Assembly: GCF_003946915.1 (NCBI RefSeq)
Contig: NZ_RPOC01000002.1
Coordinates: 310,001 to 374,000, forward strand
DNA length: 64,000 bases
Reading direction: 5' to 3'
Origin: Flavobacterium ustbae
GTDB taxonomy: Bacteria > Bacteroidota > Bacteroidia > Flavobacteriales > Flavobacteriaceae
A program made the position numbers and the translations under genes. Below, piece after piece: positions 32,084 through 40,534 of the stretch; position 1 is the stretch's first letter; every line of letters starts with the position of its first letter. A model generated the notes under the pieces. That model did not search any database. It was not told the origin of the DNA and was given only the letters and a program-made list of their open reading frames with translations.

Positions 32084-32944
32084 TTATTTTTTCTTTGAGT
32101 TTCCAAGCCAAAGCAAGGCATTCAAAATTAACTGACTTTGTGTTTTGTTTTCAAAAGTGTATGATAAAGTTTTGTTGGTTCCTCCTTCATAATCAATATC
32201 ATTATGTCCCATATTTACGTACAGCATTTTATATTTTTTATTGGTCCAAACAACAGGATAATAACCGCTGTGCCAGATTTCGTGTGCTTTTGGTCCAGTT
32301 CCTAAAGGAAAACTAGATTCGTCAATAGCGAGTAAAATCTCAATATCTGGATTTTTAGTTAAATCATTAGACCAGCGATACCATTCGTTTGGAGCAGAGG
32401 TAAAAGTTTTAGGCAGATTCTTAGTTACTGGATGCTGATTTTCTACTCTTAAAATTGCCGAAGTCGGTCGCCAAGTATTGCTTCCGTATTCGCCAGAACC
32501 TAAGAAAGTATTGTGATACCAGTTCCAATTTTGTGGATAACTGGAATCATTTAAAGCAAATGCTGAGAAATGAAATCCTATAAAACCGCCGCCATTTTCC
32601 ATGTATTTTTGGAAAGCTTCTCGTTGTTCCTTTTTTTCAGGACGTGTGTCCAGAAACAAAACTACCTGATATTTGGCTAAAAAACGGGCATTCAAATTAT
32701 CCCAATTACTGGTTGAATCGTATTGAAAATGATTTTCTTCGGCCAGTTTCGGAAAGAATTTATTGGCTTCATGCACAAAACTAATATGCGCCTGATCGTT
32801 TTTTGCGGTATAAAAAGCAATAACCTTAAATTTTGGACTTTCTTTTTTCTTTTGTGAAAAGCTAAAAAAAGAAAGAATTAAAAGAAAAAATAAAAAACTT
32901 CTTTTGAAAAAGGTTTGGTGGTTTTGGTTAAAAATAGTCATCAA
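32084..32944 (-). CDS. ThuA domain protein, exported
   Basis: 286 residues with a signal peptide (about 1-32, with two possible ATG starts one codon apart). ThuA is a glutamine-amidotransferase-like fold seen in sugar-processing contexts; characterised homologues are few. Visible blocks: KYQVVLFLDTRPEKKEQREA, then YMENGGGFIGFHFSAFA, then HPVTKNLPKTF and PVVWTNKKYKMLYVNMGHND. The usual catalytic nucleophile is absent in most ThuA proteins, and none is clear here. Lies 11 bp after the DUF1398 gene and 3 bp before the sulfurtransferase. Confidence 0.85.
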   Translation of the reverse strand: MMTIFNQNHQTFFKRSFLFFLLILSFFSFSQKKKESPKFKVIAFYTAKNDQAHISFVHEANKFFPKLAEENHFQYDSTSNWDNLNARFLAKYQVVLFLDTRPEKKEQREAFQKYMENGGGFIGFHFSAFALNDSSYPQNWNWYHNTFLGSGEYGSNTWRPTSAILRVENQHPVTKNLPKTFTSAPNEWYRWSNDLTKNPDIEILLAIDESSFPLGTGPKAHEIWHSGYYPVVWTNKKYKMLYVNMGHNDIDYEGGTNKTLSYTFENKTQSQLILNALLWLGNSKKK

Positions 32945-32955
32945 TGCTGCAAAAG

Positions 32956-33345
32956 TTAGCTAGGAATTTTTTCAATCAAAATTTCATTTTCAGATTTGTC
33001 AAAATAAGTACAAGTCATTTCAATAATATCCACTCGCCATTTTGCAATTCCGCATTGTGCGCAGTGATTACAGAAAGTCATATAATCGGTTTCGCCATGC
33101 TGATGTTTTACCAAAAGTTCGATAAAAAGTTCTTTATTTGGAAAATCTGCGACTTTAATCTCAGAATATTTTTCTTCTGCTTCTGCAGTATAATTATTTA
33201 GCCCATAATAAACAACACTGCCATCATGTACAAAAGTATCATAACCCTTAACGCCAAGAATAATTAAATCCTGAATGTAATTTGGAAAATCTGCACCGCT
33301 TTTTACTTTTGAATGCGCTTCTTTTATTTGTTCGATTGTAAACAT
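32956..33345 (-). CDS. DUF1398 (YbcV-like) protein
   Basis: 129 residues, cytoplasmic. The opening MFTIEQIKEAHSKVKSGADF, YDTFVHDGSVVYYG in the middle, and the ending CNHCAQCGIAKWRVDI, then MTCTYFDK, match the DUF1398 family (E. coli YbcV). No function is known for the family. The CxxCxxC cluster could bind a metal, although the family is not defined by it. Probably first gene of the DUF1398-ThuA-sulfurtransferase unit. Confidence 0.82.
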   Translation of the reverse strand: MFTIEQIKEAHSKVKSGADFPNYIQDLIILGVKGYDTFVHDGSVVYYGLNNYTAEAEEKYSEIKVADFPNKELFIELLVKHQHGETDYMTFCNHCAQCGIAKWRVDIIEMTCTYFDKSENEILIEKIPS

Positions 33346-33404
33346 ATTTATTTTAGATTTTAGATTATTGATTTAAGATTTTTTGCTTCAGAATTTTAAG
33401 AATA

Positions 33405-33487
33405 TTTTTTTGCCACAGATTAAAAGATTAAAAAGATTTTTTTTGCAATTTGTAATCCGTATAATCTTTTTAATCTGTGGCAAAAAA
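33405..33487. repeat. Inverted repeat TTTTTTGCCACAGATTAAAA
   Basis: Left arm 33405-33437 and right arm 33463-33487 pair almost fully, with 8 extra nt (AGATTAAA) duplicated on the left. A and T tracts at the outer ends would make it a terminator for the alpha/beta hydrolase on the minus strand. Its phrases (AATCTTTTTAATCTGTGGCA) resemble the dispersed word family. Confidence 0.65.
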
Positions 33488-33502
33488 AAGTATGCTAAAA
33501 TA

Positions 33503-34492
33503 TTATTTCAAAAATACGATTAATGATTTTATAAATGAATCAAAAGATTCGATATGTGGTAAATGTCCCGTGTTTGGAATTTCTACCAGTTTTGAGTTTG
33601 GAATTGCTTTCTGTGTTTTTTTACCCAATTCAGCATAGTTGCCCATTGTTTTTCTTACTTCTTCAGAAACCAACGGCTTTCCTAGAGCCGTTTTATCTCT
33701 TGTTCCGATAATTAAAAGTGTTGGACATTTGATGTTTTTAAATTCATATAAAACAGGTTGTGTAAAAATCATATCGTACAAAAGGGCAGAATTCCAAGCA
33801 ACTCGATCGTAATCTGGCACGGTTGTCCAACCAGCTCCGAGTTCGGCCCATTTTTGATAATCGGCGTTCCATTTTCCGTCATAGTAATTTGCCATTTGGT
33901 ATTTTTTGATATCTTCGTAATTCTGTTTCAATTCCGATTCATACCACCAATCAACAGGCTTGTACGGAACAACCAATTTCCAGTCTTCTAAACCAATCGG
34001 ATTTTCTAACACCAGTTTTTCTGTAGTTTCTGGATACATTAAGGCAAATCGGCTTGCCAGCATTCCACCCATCGAATGTCCCAAAACCGTAGTTTTTTGA
34101 ATTCCTAAATGATCTAAAAGCTTTTTGGTATTTTCGGCTAATTGCTGAAAGGTATATTGAAGATTATCTGGTTTTGTCGATTTCCCGAAACCAATCTGAT
34201 CGGGAACAATGACGCGAAAACCTTCTTTTGTTAAGGCTTTAATAGTGGTTTCCCAATAAGCGCCATTGAAATTTTTTCCGTGCAGCAGAATAATATTTTT
34301 CTGATTGTAGTTTTCTGGAATTATATCCATATAACTCATTTTCAAGTACTGGCGCTGATTGCTCAGTTCGATATAATGAACAGGGAAAGGATATTCGTAA
34401 TTACTTAAATTAATATCGAGAGCTTTTATATTTCCCTGCTGTCCAAAACTTAAGCACGGAATTAGAATACATAATAGTTTTAGAATTTTCAT
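33503..34492 (-). CDS. Exported alpha/beta hydrolase
   Basis: 329 residues from the ATG at 34492, which starts the signal peptide MKILKLLCILIPCLSFG; a GTG three codons upstream is less likely. Alpha/beta hydrolase fold with oxyanion block LHGKNFNGAYWE, nucleophile elbow GHSMGG, the acid Asp in IGTRDKTALGK, and His in NTGHLPHIES. The fold covers lipases, epoxide hydrolases, haloperoxidases and many others, so the substrate is open. Single gene. Confidence 0.88.
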   Translation of the reverse strand: MKILKLLCILIPCLSFGQQGNIKALDINLSNYEYPFPVHYIELSNQRQYLKMSYMDIIPENYNQKNIILLHGKNFNGAYWETTIKALTKEGFRVIVPDQIGFGKSTKPDNLQYTFQQLAENTKKLLDHLGIQKTTVLGHSMGGMLASRFALMYPETTEKLVLENPIGLEDWKLVVPYKPVDWWYESELKQNYEDIKKYQMANYYDGKWNADYQKWAELGAGWTTVPDYDRVAWNSALLYDMIFTQPVLYEFKNIKCPTLLIIGTRDKTALGKPLVSEEVRKTMGNYAELGKKTQKAIPNSKLVEIPNTGHLPHIESFDSFIKSLIVFLK

Positions 34493-34773
34493 TTTAACCA
34501 CTTTTACATTTATGATTTATAAAGTTAAACTGAACCACTATTAAAACAAAGCTTAAAATCTTAAAATTATCAGAAAAAAAGCGATCCAGCTGATTTCATT
34601 GTTTTTTATGCTAATAATCGATTTTTTATCGAAATTTTATCGATTAAATGTAGCTGATTATGAAAATAACGCACTTTGACGAGTAATGTAGCACTTGAAA
34701 GAACTTCTTTTATTACGAGCATAAATGTCTGTAATTTAGTGGTATAATGTTGTAAGCCTTAAAAAATAGTATT
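34493..34773. other. Intergenic region, divergent
   Basis: AT-rich 281 bp between divergent genes. Only repeated ATCGAT words were noticed (AATCGATTTTTTATCGAA and ATTTTATCGATT near 34616-34646), which could be binding half-sites. No gene, RNA or clear promoter was identified. Confidence 0.4.
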
Positions 34774-35466
34774 ATGAAAAAGACACTACTTTTGCTCCTG
34801 CTCACTGTCCCCACATTTGCCCAAGAACTCAACACTTTTGATTTCGCCGTTATAAACTCAACCTTAATTTCTCCCAACATCGATCTCGACAAAGGTCGGA
34901 GTGTTGTCGCTGCAAACGAAGATCAATATTCAGCTTATTTTCAGTATGCACTTACGATGTGTGAAGACGACATGATTTTTGGCGCTGGAATCGATAAGTC
35001 TGAAATTGACCGAACTTATGTTGGTTATATCGGAAAAATTTGCGAAAAATTTAGAGCTACAATTGGCATAGGTTATGTAGATTCTAGGAGTGGTTATGAG
35101 GGTACTTTTACAGGTTTTAGTATTTCATGGCATTTTTCTGAAAACACTTACATTGGCGGAAATCTAGAAAACCTGCATTCGTCAATAATTGATTATGAAA
35201 CCGATGAAAGTTTTGATTATTACAAAAAACTGGTTCCCAAAGTTTTTGGAAGTTATGAAATTATTCCAAATGTGATAGCTTTTGGACAGTTGAGTTCGAG
35301 AGTAAATGACATTGCGCTAAAATATCAGGTTCGCCGATTTTCAGCTGGAGGATTTTATTCTGGACAGTCGGTTGGCGGTATTTTCGGAACTGTAAATGTT
35401 GGACGTTTTGCTCTTTCTTGTAGTACAACTTTCGAAAAAGTAAATTTTGGATTAAAGTTTCAATAA
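34774..35466 (+). CDS. Hypothetical exported protein, probable small beta-barrel
   Basis: 230 residues with a signal peptide (1-16, MKKTLLLLLLTVPTFA). The mature part shows alternating strands rich in glycine and aromatics (IGIGYVDSRSGYEG; ISWHFSENTYIGGNLEN) and ends in FGLKFQ, which resembles an outer-membrane beta-barrel of about eight strands. I do not recognise the family. Monocistronic, followed by a strong terminator. Confidence 0.65.
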   Translation: MKKTLLLLLLTVPTFAQELNTFDFAVINSTLISPNIDLDKGRSVVAANEDQYSAYFQYALTMCEDDMIFGAGIDKSEIDRTYVGYIGKICEKFRATIGIGYVDSRSGYEGTFTGFSISWHFSENTYIGGNLENLHSSIIDYETDESFDYYKKLVPKVFGSYEIIPNVIAFGQLSSRVNDIALKYQVRRFSAGGFYSGQSVGGIFGTVNVGRFALSCSTTFEKVNFGLKFQ

Positions 35467-35490
35467 CAAAATCGGCTAAACTTTAGTTTA

Positions 35491-35537
35491 TAAAAAATCC
35501 CAAAAACAATTTTAAATTTGTTTTTGGGATTTTTTAT
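35491..35537. terminator. Bidirectional terminator
   Basis: AAAAAATCCCAAAAACAA, loop TTTTAAA, TTGTTTTTGGGATTTTTT: a 17-bp stem between convergent genes. Confidence 0.9.
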
Positions 35538-35561
35538 AAGTTTGAGATAAATAATGATCGT

Positions 35562-35999
35562 TTATAATCCGACAAAATCATCACTTTTTGGAAAAATACT
35601 CAAAGCTTGAATTGCAATTTCTGGTGTTGGCGAAGCAAGTTTACGCAATTTTGTATCCATCCAAGCGCCATCAACCGTAATTGTAGCGCAAAGTGTATCG
35701 TCTTCTCTTTTAAACTCATGAACGATTGACCAGCGAGAAGCATCGGCTTTCATTTTTGACGTTTTGGTATGAATGAATATTTTGTCTGAAAGTTTTAATT
35801 CTTTTCTAAAAACGCATTCTTCTCTAAACAAGACAGGGCCAAAACCTTGTGTCTGCATTACTTTTAAAGTTAAACCCAATTCTTCTAGAATTTCGATACG
35901 ATGCTGTGCACCAAAATCGTAATAAGCACTGTGACGAACGTGAAAATTTGGGTCAAGGTCTGACCAACGGAAAGATATTTCTTTTGTAAATGAAGCCAT
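35562..35999 (-). CDS. Acyl-CoA thioesterase, hotdog fold
   Basis: 145-residue 4HBT-like thioesterase. SFRWSDLDPNFHVRHSAYYD includes the catalytic-type Asp (family pattern RWxDxDxxGHVNNxxY, here with FHVRHSAYYDF), followed by GPVLFREECVFRKELKLSD. It hydrolyses acyl-CoA; chain length cannot be told. Cytoplasmic. Its closest flavobacterial relatives are named acyl-CoA thioesterase. Single gene. Confidence 0.85.
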   Translation of the reverse strand: MASFTKEISFRWSDLDPNFHVRHSAYYDFGAQHRIEILEELGLTLKVMQTQGFGPVLFREECVFRKELKLSDKIFIHTKTSKMKADASRWSIVHEFKREDDTLCATITVDGAWMDTKLRKLASPTPEIAIQALSIFPKSDDFVGL

Positions 36000-36169
36000 T
36001 TTTAATTTTAAATTTTATTGAAAAACCGAAATTACAAATAAAAAATATACGAATGGCACAAAACTACTATGCGTGCATAATTTTTGGTTTCAAATTAAAA
36101 TAACATTAAGCTTTTTTAATTAAACAATAAAATCAGTTTGGTTTTGAATTGTGGAGATGGAAAGTTTTT

Positions 36170-36631
36170 TTACAATTTCATTTTAGATAATTCAACTTCC
36201 AGTTTATCAAAATTCTCTTCATTTTTATCCACAACATAAGGTTTCAATTTTTGGCATTCTTCTTCAGTTTCAAAAAGCATTTTAAAAACCACTTTGGTTT
36301 GATTTTCGGCAATAGTTTCAAAAGTGGTTAAGATTTGAAAAAGCGGTTTCGAATGACGTTTCCAAGCGATAATATTGGGTTTTTCTATTTTGATGAATTC
36401 AACATCATTTTCATAATTTCCTTTTTCTGGACCGTGCATCGTAAAAGTCCATTTTCCGCCTTCGCTAAAGTCAAATTCGTGAAAAGTATTGGTAAAACCT
36501 GTCGGTCCCCACCAATTTTTTAAATGTTCAGGCATACTCCAAGCTTTAAAAACAAGTTCTTGTGGAAAATTTAAAACTCGCGTAGTTACGATTTCCGAAT
36601 CTGGCGTTGTAGTAAGAATATCTGAAGTCAT
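36170..36631 (-). CDS. SRPBCC protein, AHSA1 type
   Basis: 153 residues of the activator-of-Hsp90-ATPase homology domain 1 group: TTRVLNFPQELVFKAWSMPE, HLKNWWGPTGFTNTFHEFDF, then GGKWTFTMHGPEKGNY. In bacteria these are stand-alone ligand-binding proteins often linked to stress or small-molecule sensing; no Hsp90 partner is implied. The repeat-free gap upstream holds nothing clear. Confidence 0.85.
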   Translation of the reverse strand: MTSDILTTTPDSEIVTTRVLNFPQELVFKAWSMPEHLKNWWGPTGFTNTFHEFDFSEGGKWTFTMHGPEKGNYENDVEFIKIEKPNIIAWKRHSKPLFQILTTFETIAENQTKVVFKMLFETEEECQKLKPYVVDKNEENFDKLEVELSKMKL

Positions 36632-36707
36632 TTCTTCTGTTTTTGATTGAAATTCAGTTAAATGAGTAAATTTACATTTATTTTGTCAATTGAAAATTCT
36701 GCAAGAT

Positions 36708-37175
36708 TTAAATGGTTTCCAAATTATCCCATTCGTATTCTATTTTATTTATTTTCATATAATAGGGAATAAGAAGCAAAATTTCTAATCTAAAAGAAAA
36801 ATGGTCTTTTCCTGAGCTGAAAGGAAGAATAAACATAGATGCAACACAGATGACAATGCCAACAATGGCATCTATTTTAGCAATCATAATAGCGTTAGGT
36901 TTTTCAAACCAAAGCAAATAGGCAGCAAATCCTTTTAAAAGCATAACCGCAATTATAAAGAGTCCAGTTCCAGAATAAGCGGTATCGCTAGAAAATCCGT
37001 AAAGAGAAAGATTTACATTTGGAACAAAGAGATTTACAACTAGTGAGCCGAGTGCACAAATAGTCATGATCATAAAAATCCAGCAGAAAACTTTAATCCA
37101 CCATGGTAATAATTTGCGTCTTATAACTTCTGGTTTGTCAAATTCATCAAAATGACCTTTTAATTCTTGTTCCAT
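36708..37175 (-). CDS. Hypothetical membrane protein
   Basis: 155 residues with three or four membrane segments (about 25-50, 68-88, 98-117, and perhaps 126-142). It starts with an acidic, soluble 20-residue tail and ends with NKIEYEWDNLETI. Not recognised. It lies 24 bp after the Na+/H+ antiporter on the same strand, so the two are probably one transcript; whether it helps the antiporter is unknown. Confidence 0.65.
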   Translation of the reverse strand: MEQELKGHFDEFDKPEVIRRKLLPWWIKVFCWIFMIMTICALGSLVVNLFVPNVNLSLYGFSSDTAYSGTGLFIIAVMLLKGFAAYLLWFEKPNAIMIAKIDAIVGIVICVASMFILPFSSGKDHFSFRLEILLLIPYYMKINKIEYEWDNLETI

Positions 37176-37199
37176 AGTTTGTTTTTAGGTTAGTTAAAA

Positions 37200-38474
37200 T
37201 TATTTTTTTATTTGTTTTCTTTCTTCTATTTCGTTTATTTTTTTGACAATAAAAGGCAATGTTAATCCTTGTCCGATTAAGGTAATAAGTACTACTGCGA
37301 CAGAAATAAATATTATGGCATTTCTAAGCGGAAAAGGAGTTCCGTCTTCAAGAAATCTCGGAAGTCCGATCGCAATAGCCAGAGATACAATCCCTCGCAT
37401 TCCAGACCAGCTAATAATTAAACTATTTCCAAAATCTAGAAGAGCATTTTCGCTTACTTTTCTTTTTCCTTTTTTGTTTTGAAAAGCTTTTTGCAAATTA
37501 ATTTTTTGCAGATATACTCTAATCATTCTAATTAAAAGAGCAACAATGGTAATTATCAGCGCATATCCTATATAAGGAAGAATCATATGGTTTTCAATAT
37601 CTTTTAGAATGTATCGGAAGTTGAGCCCAATTAAGATAAAAATTAATCCGTTTAATAGAAAAACTATAATATCCCAAAGTCCTTTTGATTGACTTTTAAG
37701 GCCTTCAGGGAATATCTTTCTGCTGAAACGCGAAATTGCCAATCCTAAAATTACTACAGCAATTACTCCCGAAACGTGTAAATGTTCTGCAATAAGATAA
37801 GTTACAAATGGCATTAAAAGCATGAAACTAATTGTAACTTCTGGCTTGTTTTTTACTCGGGCTAAAATAAAAGATAGAATTTTTGACATTACAAATCCAA
37901 CAAGAAATCCGCCGCCAAGTAAAATAAAGAATTCAAATGCGGCTTTCCAAATAATAAAAGCGGAGCCCATTACAGCAGCAACCGCAAATCGGTAAGCAAC
38001 TAAAGCTGAGGCATCGTTTATAAGACTCTCTCCCTCTAAAATTGTTAATGTTTTGTGTGATATTTTGAGTCCTTTGGTAATACTTATTGCGGCAACTGCA
38101 TCTGTTGCTGAAAGTATTGATCCTAAAACGAAAGCTAACGGCCAGGTCATTTCGGGAATTAGGTAATAAGCTACCACGGCTATACCGACAGTTGTAAGGA
38201 AAACAAGCCATATGGCTAATGTTGTTATGGTGTGAATGTTGGTTTTGAAATCTTTTGGTGAAATATTAAACGAAGCATCATATAATAATGGAGGGAGAAA
38301 CAACAGGAAAATAATATCCGGATTAATTTCGATTTCTGCCATAGTTGGAATAAAACCAATTTCGATACCAACAATAACAAGAAGAATAGGATAGGGAAGT
38401 TTTAGTTTGTCTGCAAAAGCAGATAAGCCTATTACGACTGTTAGGATGAAAATGATAATGCTGTAGTTTTCCAT
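37200..38474 (-). CDS. CPA1-type Na+/H+ antiporter
   Basis: 424 residues, about 12 membrane segments. The CPA1 ion-binding motif is GESLINDASALVAYRFA with Asn-Asp (ND), near residues 146-162; SATDAVAA precedes it. The C-terminal cytosolic tail is very short (EERKQIKK), in contrast to the long tails of many NhaP/SOD2 relatives. It should exchange Na+ or K+ for H+ across the inner membrane. Start ATG gives MENYSIIIFILTVVIG. Confidence 0.92.
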   Translation of the reverse strand: MENYSIIIFILTVVIGLSAFADKLKLPYPILLVIVGIEIGFIPTMAEIEINPDIIFLLFLPPLLYDASFNISPKDFKTNIHTITTLAIWLVFLTTVGIAVVAYYLIPEMTWPLAFVLGSILSATDAVAAISITKGLKISHKTLTILEGESLINDASALVAYRFAVAAVMGSAFIIWKAAFEFFILLGGGFLVGFVMSKILSFILARVKNKPEVTISFMLLMPFVTYLIAEHLHVSGVIAVVILGLAISRFSRKIFPEGLKSQSKGLWDIIVFLLNGLIFILIGLNFRYILKDIENHMILPYIGYALIITIVALLIRMIRVYLQKINLQKAFQNKKGKRKVSENALLDFGNSLIISWSGMRGIVSLAIAIGLPRFLEDGTPFPLRNAIIFISVAVVLITLIGQGLTLPFIVKKINEIEERKQIKK

Positions 38475-38559
38475 AATTTAAGATTAGAAAAATGCCAATA
38501 TAATTAAAAAAATAAAATGATATAAACTTGATATTGCCTTTAATTTAAAAGTTATTTTG

Positions 38560-40113
38560 TCACTTATTTAGCATCTTATCTTTTACTGGTTTGTTTATTT
38601 CTATTCCAATAATGAAACCGCTCAAAAGTCCGCCAATGTGAGCCGCATTATCAATTCCGCCAGCAAGTCCCATAATCAAATTATATGCAACAAAAATTAG
38701 AGTTGTGATTAGAAACGCTTTGCTAAATTCTGGGGGGAATACTTTTGCTAACAGTAAAGCTAAAAATGTCCCGTAAAGTCCAAAAATAGCTCCTGATGCG
38801 CCAATGCTTACTGTTGCTTCATGCCACCAGATACTTGCGCAGCTTGCTAATATTCCTGTAGAGAGATATAATATTAAATATCTTGTTTTACCCAATATTG
38901 GCTCGATAAAAATACCAACAAATAAAAGCCCAAACATATTTGACAGTAAATGTATAAAACCGCTATGAAGAAATACGCTTGTTAAAAGTCGCCACCATTG
39001 TCCATCGATAGTTGATGGTCTAAAATTTCCTCCCCATCTTAATAGATCCTCCCCGTGAAAAGAAATAAAACCAAGTCCTGCAATAGCCATTGTTATATAA
39101 ATCAAAACATTAACGTATATTAAAATTGGGGTGATAAAGAAACCTTCTCTTGGTTTCATAAAATTCAAAAAGTCATTCAAATCTTTATCTCTGGATGTTC
39201 CATTTTTGAAACGACTTAATTCTGTTTGATTCAATTTCGGAATTAAGATCATTATTAGCCAAACAACTGCACCAGCAGACAATGTTCCGATAAGCCAATA
39301 AATTGTATTTCCTTTTCTGCTTTCAAATGGCTGATTTTTCGAAATAAATATTATAGAGTTTTCTGTTTCAAATTTTTTGCAATTTTTTAAAGCTTTTTTA
39401 TAACTATCGCCATCGTCAGAGTTTCCAATTCTTTCTAAATAGATAAAATTACTCAAATCTGCTCTGTCAAATTCAGATTGACTTATCTCTAAAAATTGTT
39501 CATATCTATCTTGCTTTTCTTTTTCACTGCTTCGATTGCTAATTTGATCATAGTATTTTATGCCCAACCAATATTTGCAACTTAAATTTGAGGAGTTATT
39601 TTTTTTATCAAAAATAGGTATAACCACAAATAATGTCATATTAAAGTCATTGCCTTTGTTACTAACATCAAAAGATGTATAAGTTCCCGCCACTGATTTA
39701 TCAAAATAAAAACGGTTTACTTTATAGTATTTTGATTGTTTTTTTTGTGGAATTTGACTAACAGATTCAATTTGAACCAGCTTTCCAGTTGAATTTTTTA
39801 AATAATCTTGCGCGATTACAGCTGATCCTGCAATTGAAAGCCAAAGAATAAACAAATAGAGTTCATTATAAGTTTTACCATTAGATTTTTTTAAATTCAA
39901 AATTTTTAAGCGCGGTCGAAAAAAGAATATTACTGGTATTACTGGTAGAAAAAATGGAATACCAAATTCGACTATGCTTTCGTTAATAGAAAACAATTCT
40001 AATTTGATAAATAAAAGCCAGTTTAGAAAGGTATAAATGGTGCAAAAACCAATTGAAGTAATTAAAAGAGGAATGAAAAGGATGTTAATTTTTTGTATTG
40101 TTTTTTTATTCAT
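38560..40113 (-). CDS. Rhomboid protease with large N-terminal extension
   Basis: 517 residues from the ATG at 40113 (MNKKTIQKIN); the frame further upstream has no support. The C-terminal rhomboid core (about 335-505) has the GASGAIFGLYG serine motif with Ser near 440, the catalytic His in NAAHIGGLLSG, and HSGFIHLLSNMFGL. Before it are three membrane segments (about 10-33, 48-64, 83-100), then about 175 residues without membrane segments, then another segment at 286-308. Bacterial rhomboids are often 200-300 residues, so this is nearly twice the size. The extra domain is not recognised and may bind substrate. Last gene before the dnaK regulatory region. Confidence 0.88.
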   Translation of the reverse strand: MNKKTIQKINILFIPLLITSIGFCTIYTFLNWLLFIKLELFSINESIVEFGIPFFLPVIPVIFFFRPRLKILNLKKSNGKTYNELYLFILWLSIAGSAVIAQDYLKNSTGKLVQIESVSQIPQKKQSKYYKVNRFYFDKSVAGTYTSFDVSNKGNDFNMTLFVVIPIFDKKNNSSNLSCKYWLGIKYYDQISNRSSEKEKQDRYEQFLEISQSEFDRADLSNFIYLERIGNSDDGDSYKKALKNCKKFETENSIIFISKNQPFESRKGNTIYWLIGTLSAGAVVWLIMILIPKLNQTELSRFKNGTSRDKDLNDFLNFMKPREGFFITPILIYVNVLIYITMAIAGLGFISFHGEDLLRWGGNFRPSTIDGQWWRLLTSVFLHSGFIHLLSNMFGLLFVGIFIEPILGKTRYLILYLSTGILASCASIWWHEATVSIGASGAIFGLYGTFLALLLAKVFPPEFSKAFLITTLIFVAYNLIMGLAGGIDNAAHIGGLLSGFIIGIEINKPVKDKMLNK

Positions 40114-40258
40114 GTTTTGTTTGCTTTTGCAATTTATAGCGAAGTTAAAAATCGAAATTAATCTCATATGCTATACATGTCATTAATTCAAATATTTTTC
40201 AAAAATAATCTTTTTCTTATAAAAAATATAAGTTCCTTTTCTGATTTTAAAAATCTAA

Positions 40259-40365
40259 TGAAACCGAGTGCCCTAGCCCTGATGGGAGCGGCATCCTTTT
40301 TCCTGCTCCTTTAGCAGGGAAAAGATATAGCGTACAGCAGGAATCTGCTACTAAAATGACAGCTA
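40259..40365 (+). ncRNA. Structured repeat element (flavobacterial RNA-like), copy 3
   Basis: ACCGAGTGCCCTAGCCCTG, ATGGGAGCGGCATCC, a hairpin (TTTTTCCTGCT, CCTTT, AGCAGGGAAAA), then GATATAGCGTACAGCAGG and AATC. It shares both conserved flanks with the copy at 27043 and has a different central stem, the pattern expected of an RNA or mobile hairpin family. It lies between rhomboid and dnaK, ahead of the dnaK control sites. Confidence 0.55.
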
Positions 40366-40376
40366 ACATATTGATA

Positions 40377-40434
40377 TGCCATACCTGACAGGTCTTAAAA
40401 ATGTCATGTTGGCAGATTTTTTTTGGCATGCCAA
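40377..40434. promoter_or_regulatory. dnaK: Palindromic sites upstream of dnaK
   Basis: TGCCA (40377) and TGACA (40386) mirrored by TGTCA (40402) and TGGCA (40410) make an imperfect 38-bp palindrome. The exact palindrome TTGGCATGCCAA follows at 40423-40434. They could bind an activator or repressor of the heat-shock promoter. Confidence 0.5.
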
Positions 40435-40467
40435 TAGCAAACTGACAAATTATATTGGTTTTTTATC

Positions 40468-40483
40468 TTGGCACAAAGATTGA
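40468..40483 (+). promoter_or_regulatory. dnaK: Sigma54-like promoter of dnaK
   Basis: TTGGCAC, 5 bp, TTGA: GG and the second G are 12 bp apart, exactly the spacing of the -24/-12 consensus TGGCAC-N5-TTGC. The last base differs (A for C). It lies 52 bp before the dnaK ATG. Whether this organism uses sigma54 here needs data. Confidence 0.5.
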
Positions 40484-40534
40484 CTTATGCCACCTGAGTT
40501 ATAAATTAGTATATCAAAATTAAATATATAAAAA

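Noticed and set aside
40247..40429. 60-codon ORF upstream of dnaK
   Set aside because: Runs across the repeat element and the dnaK palindromes; no evidence of coding.
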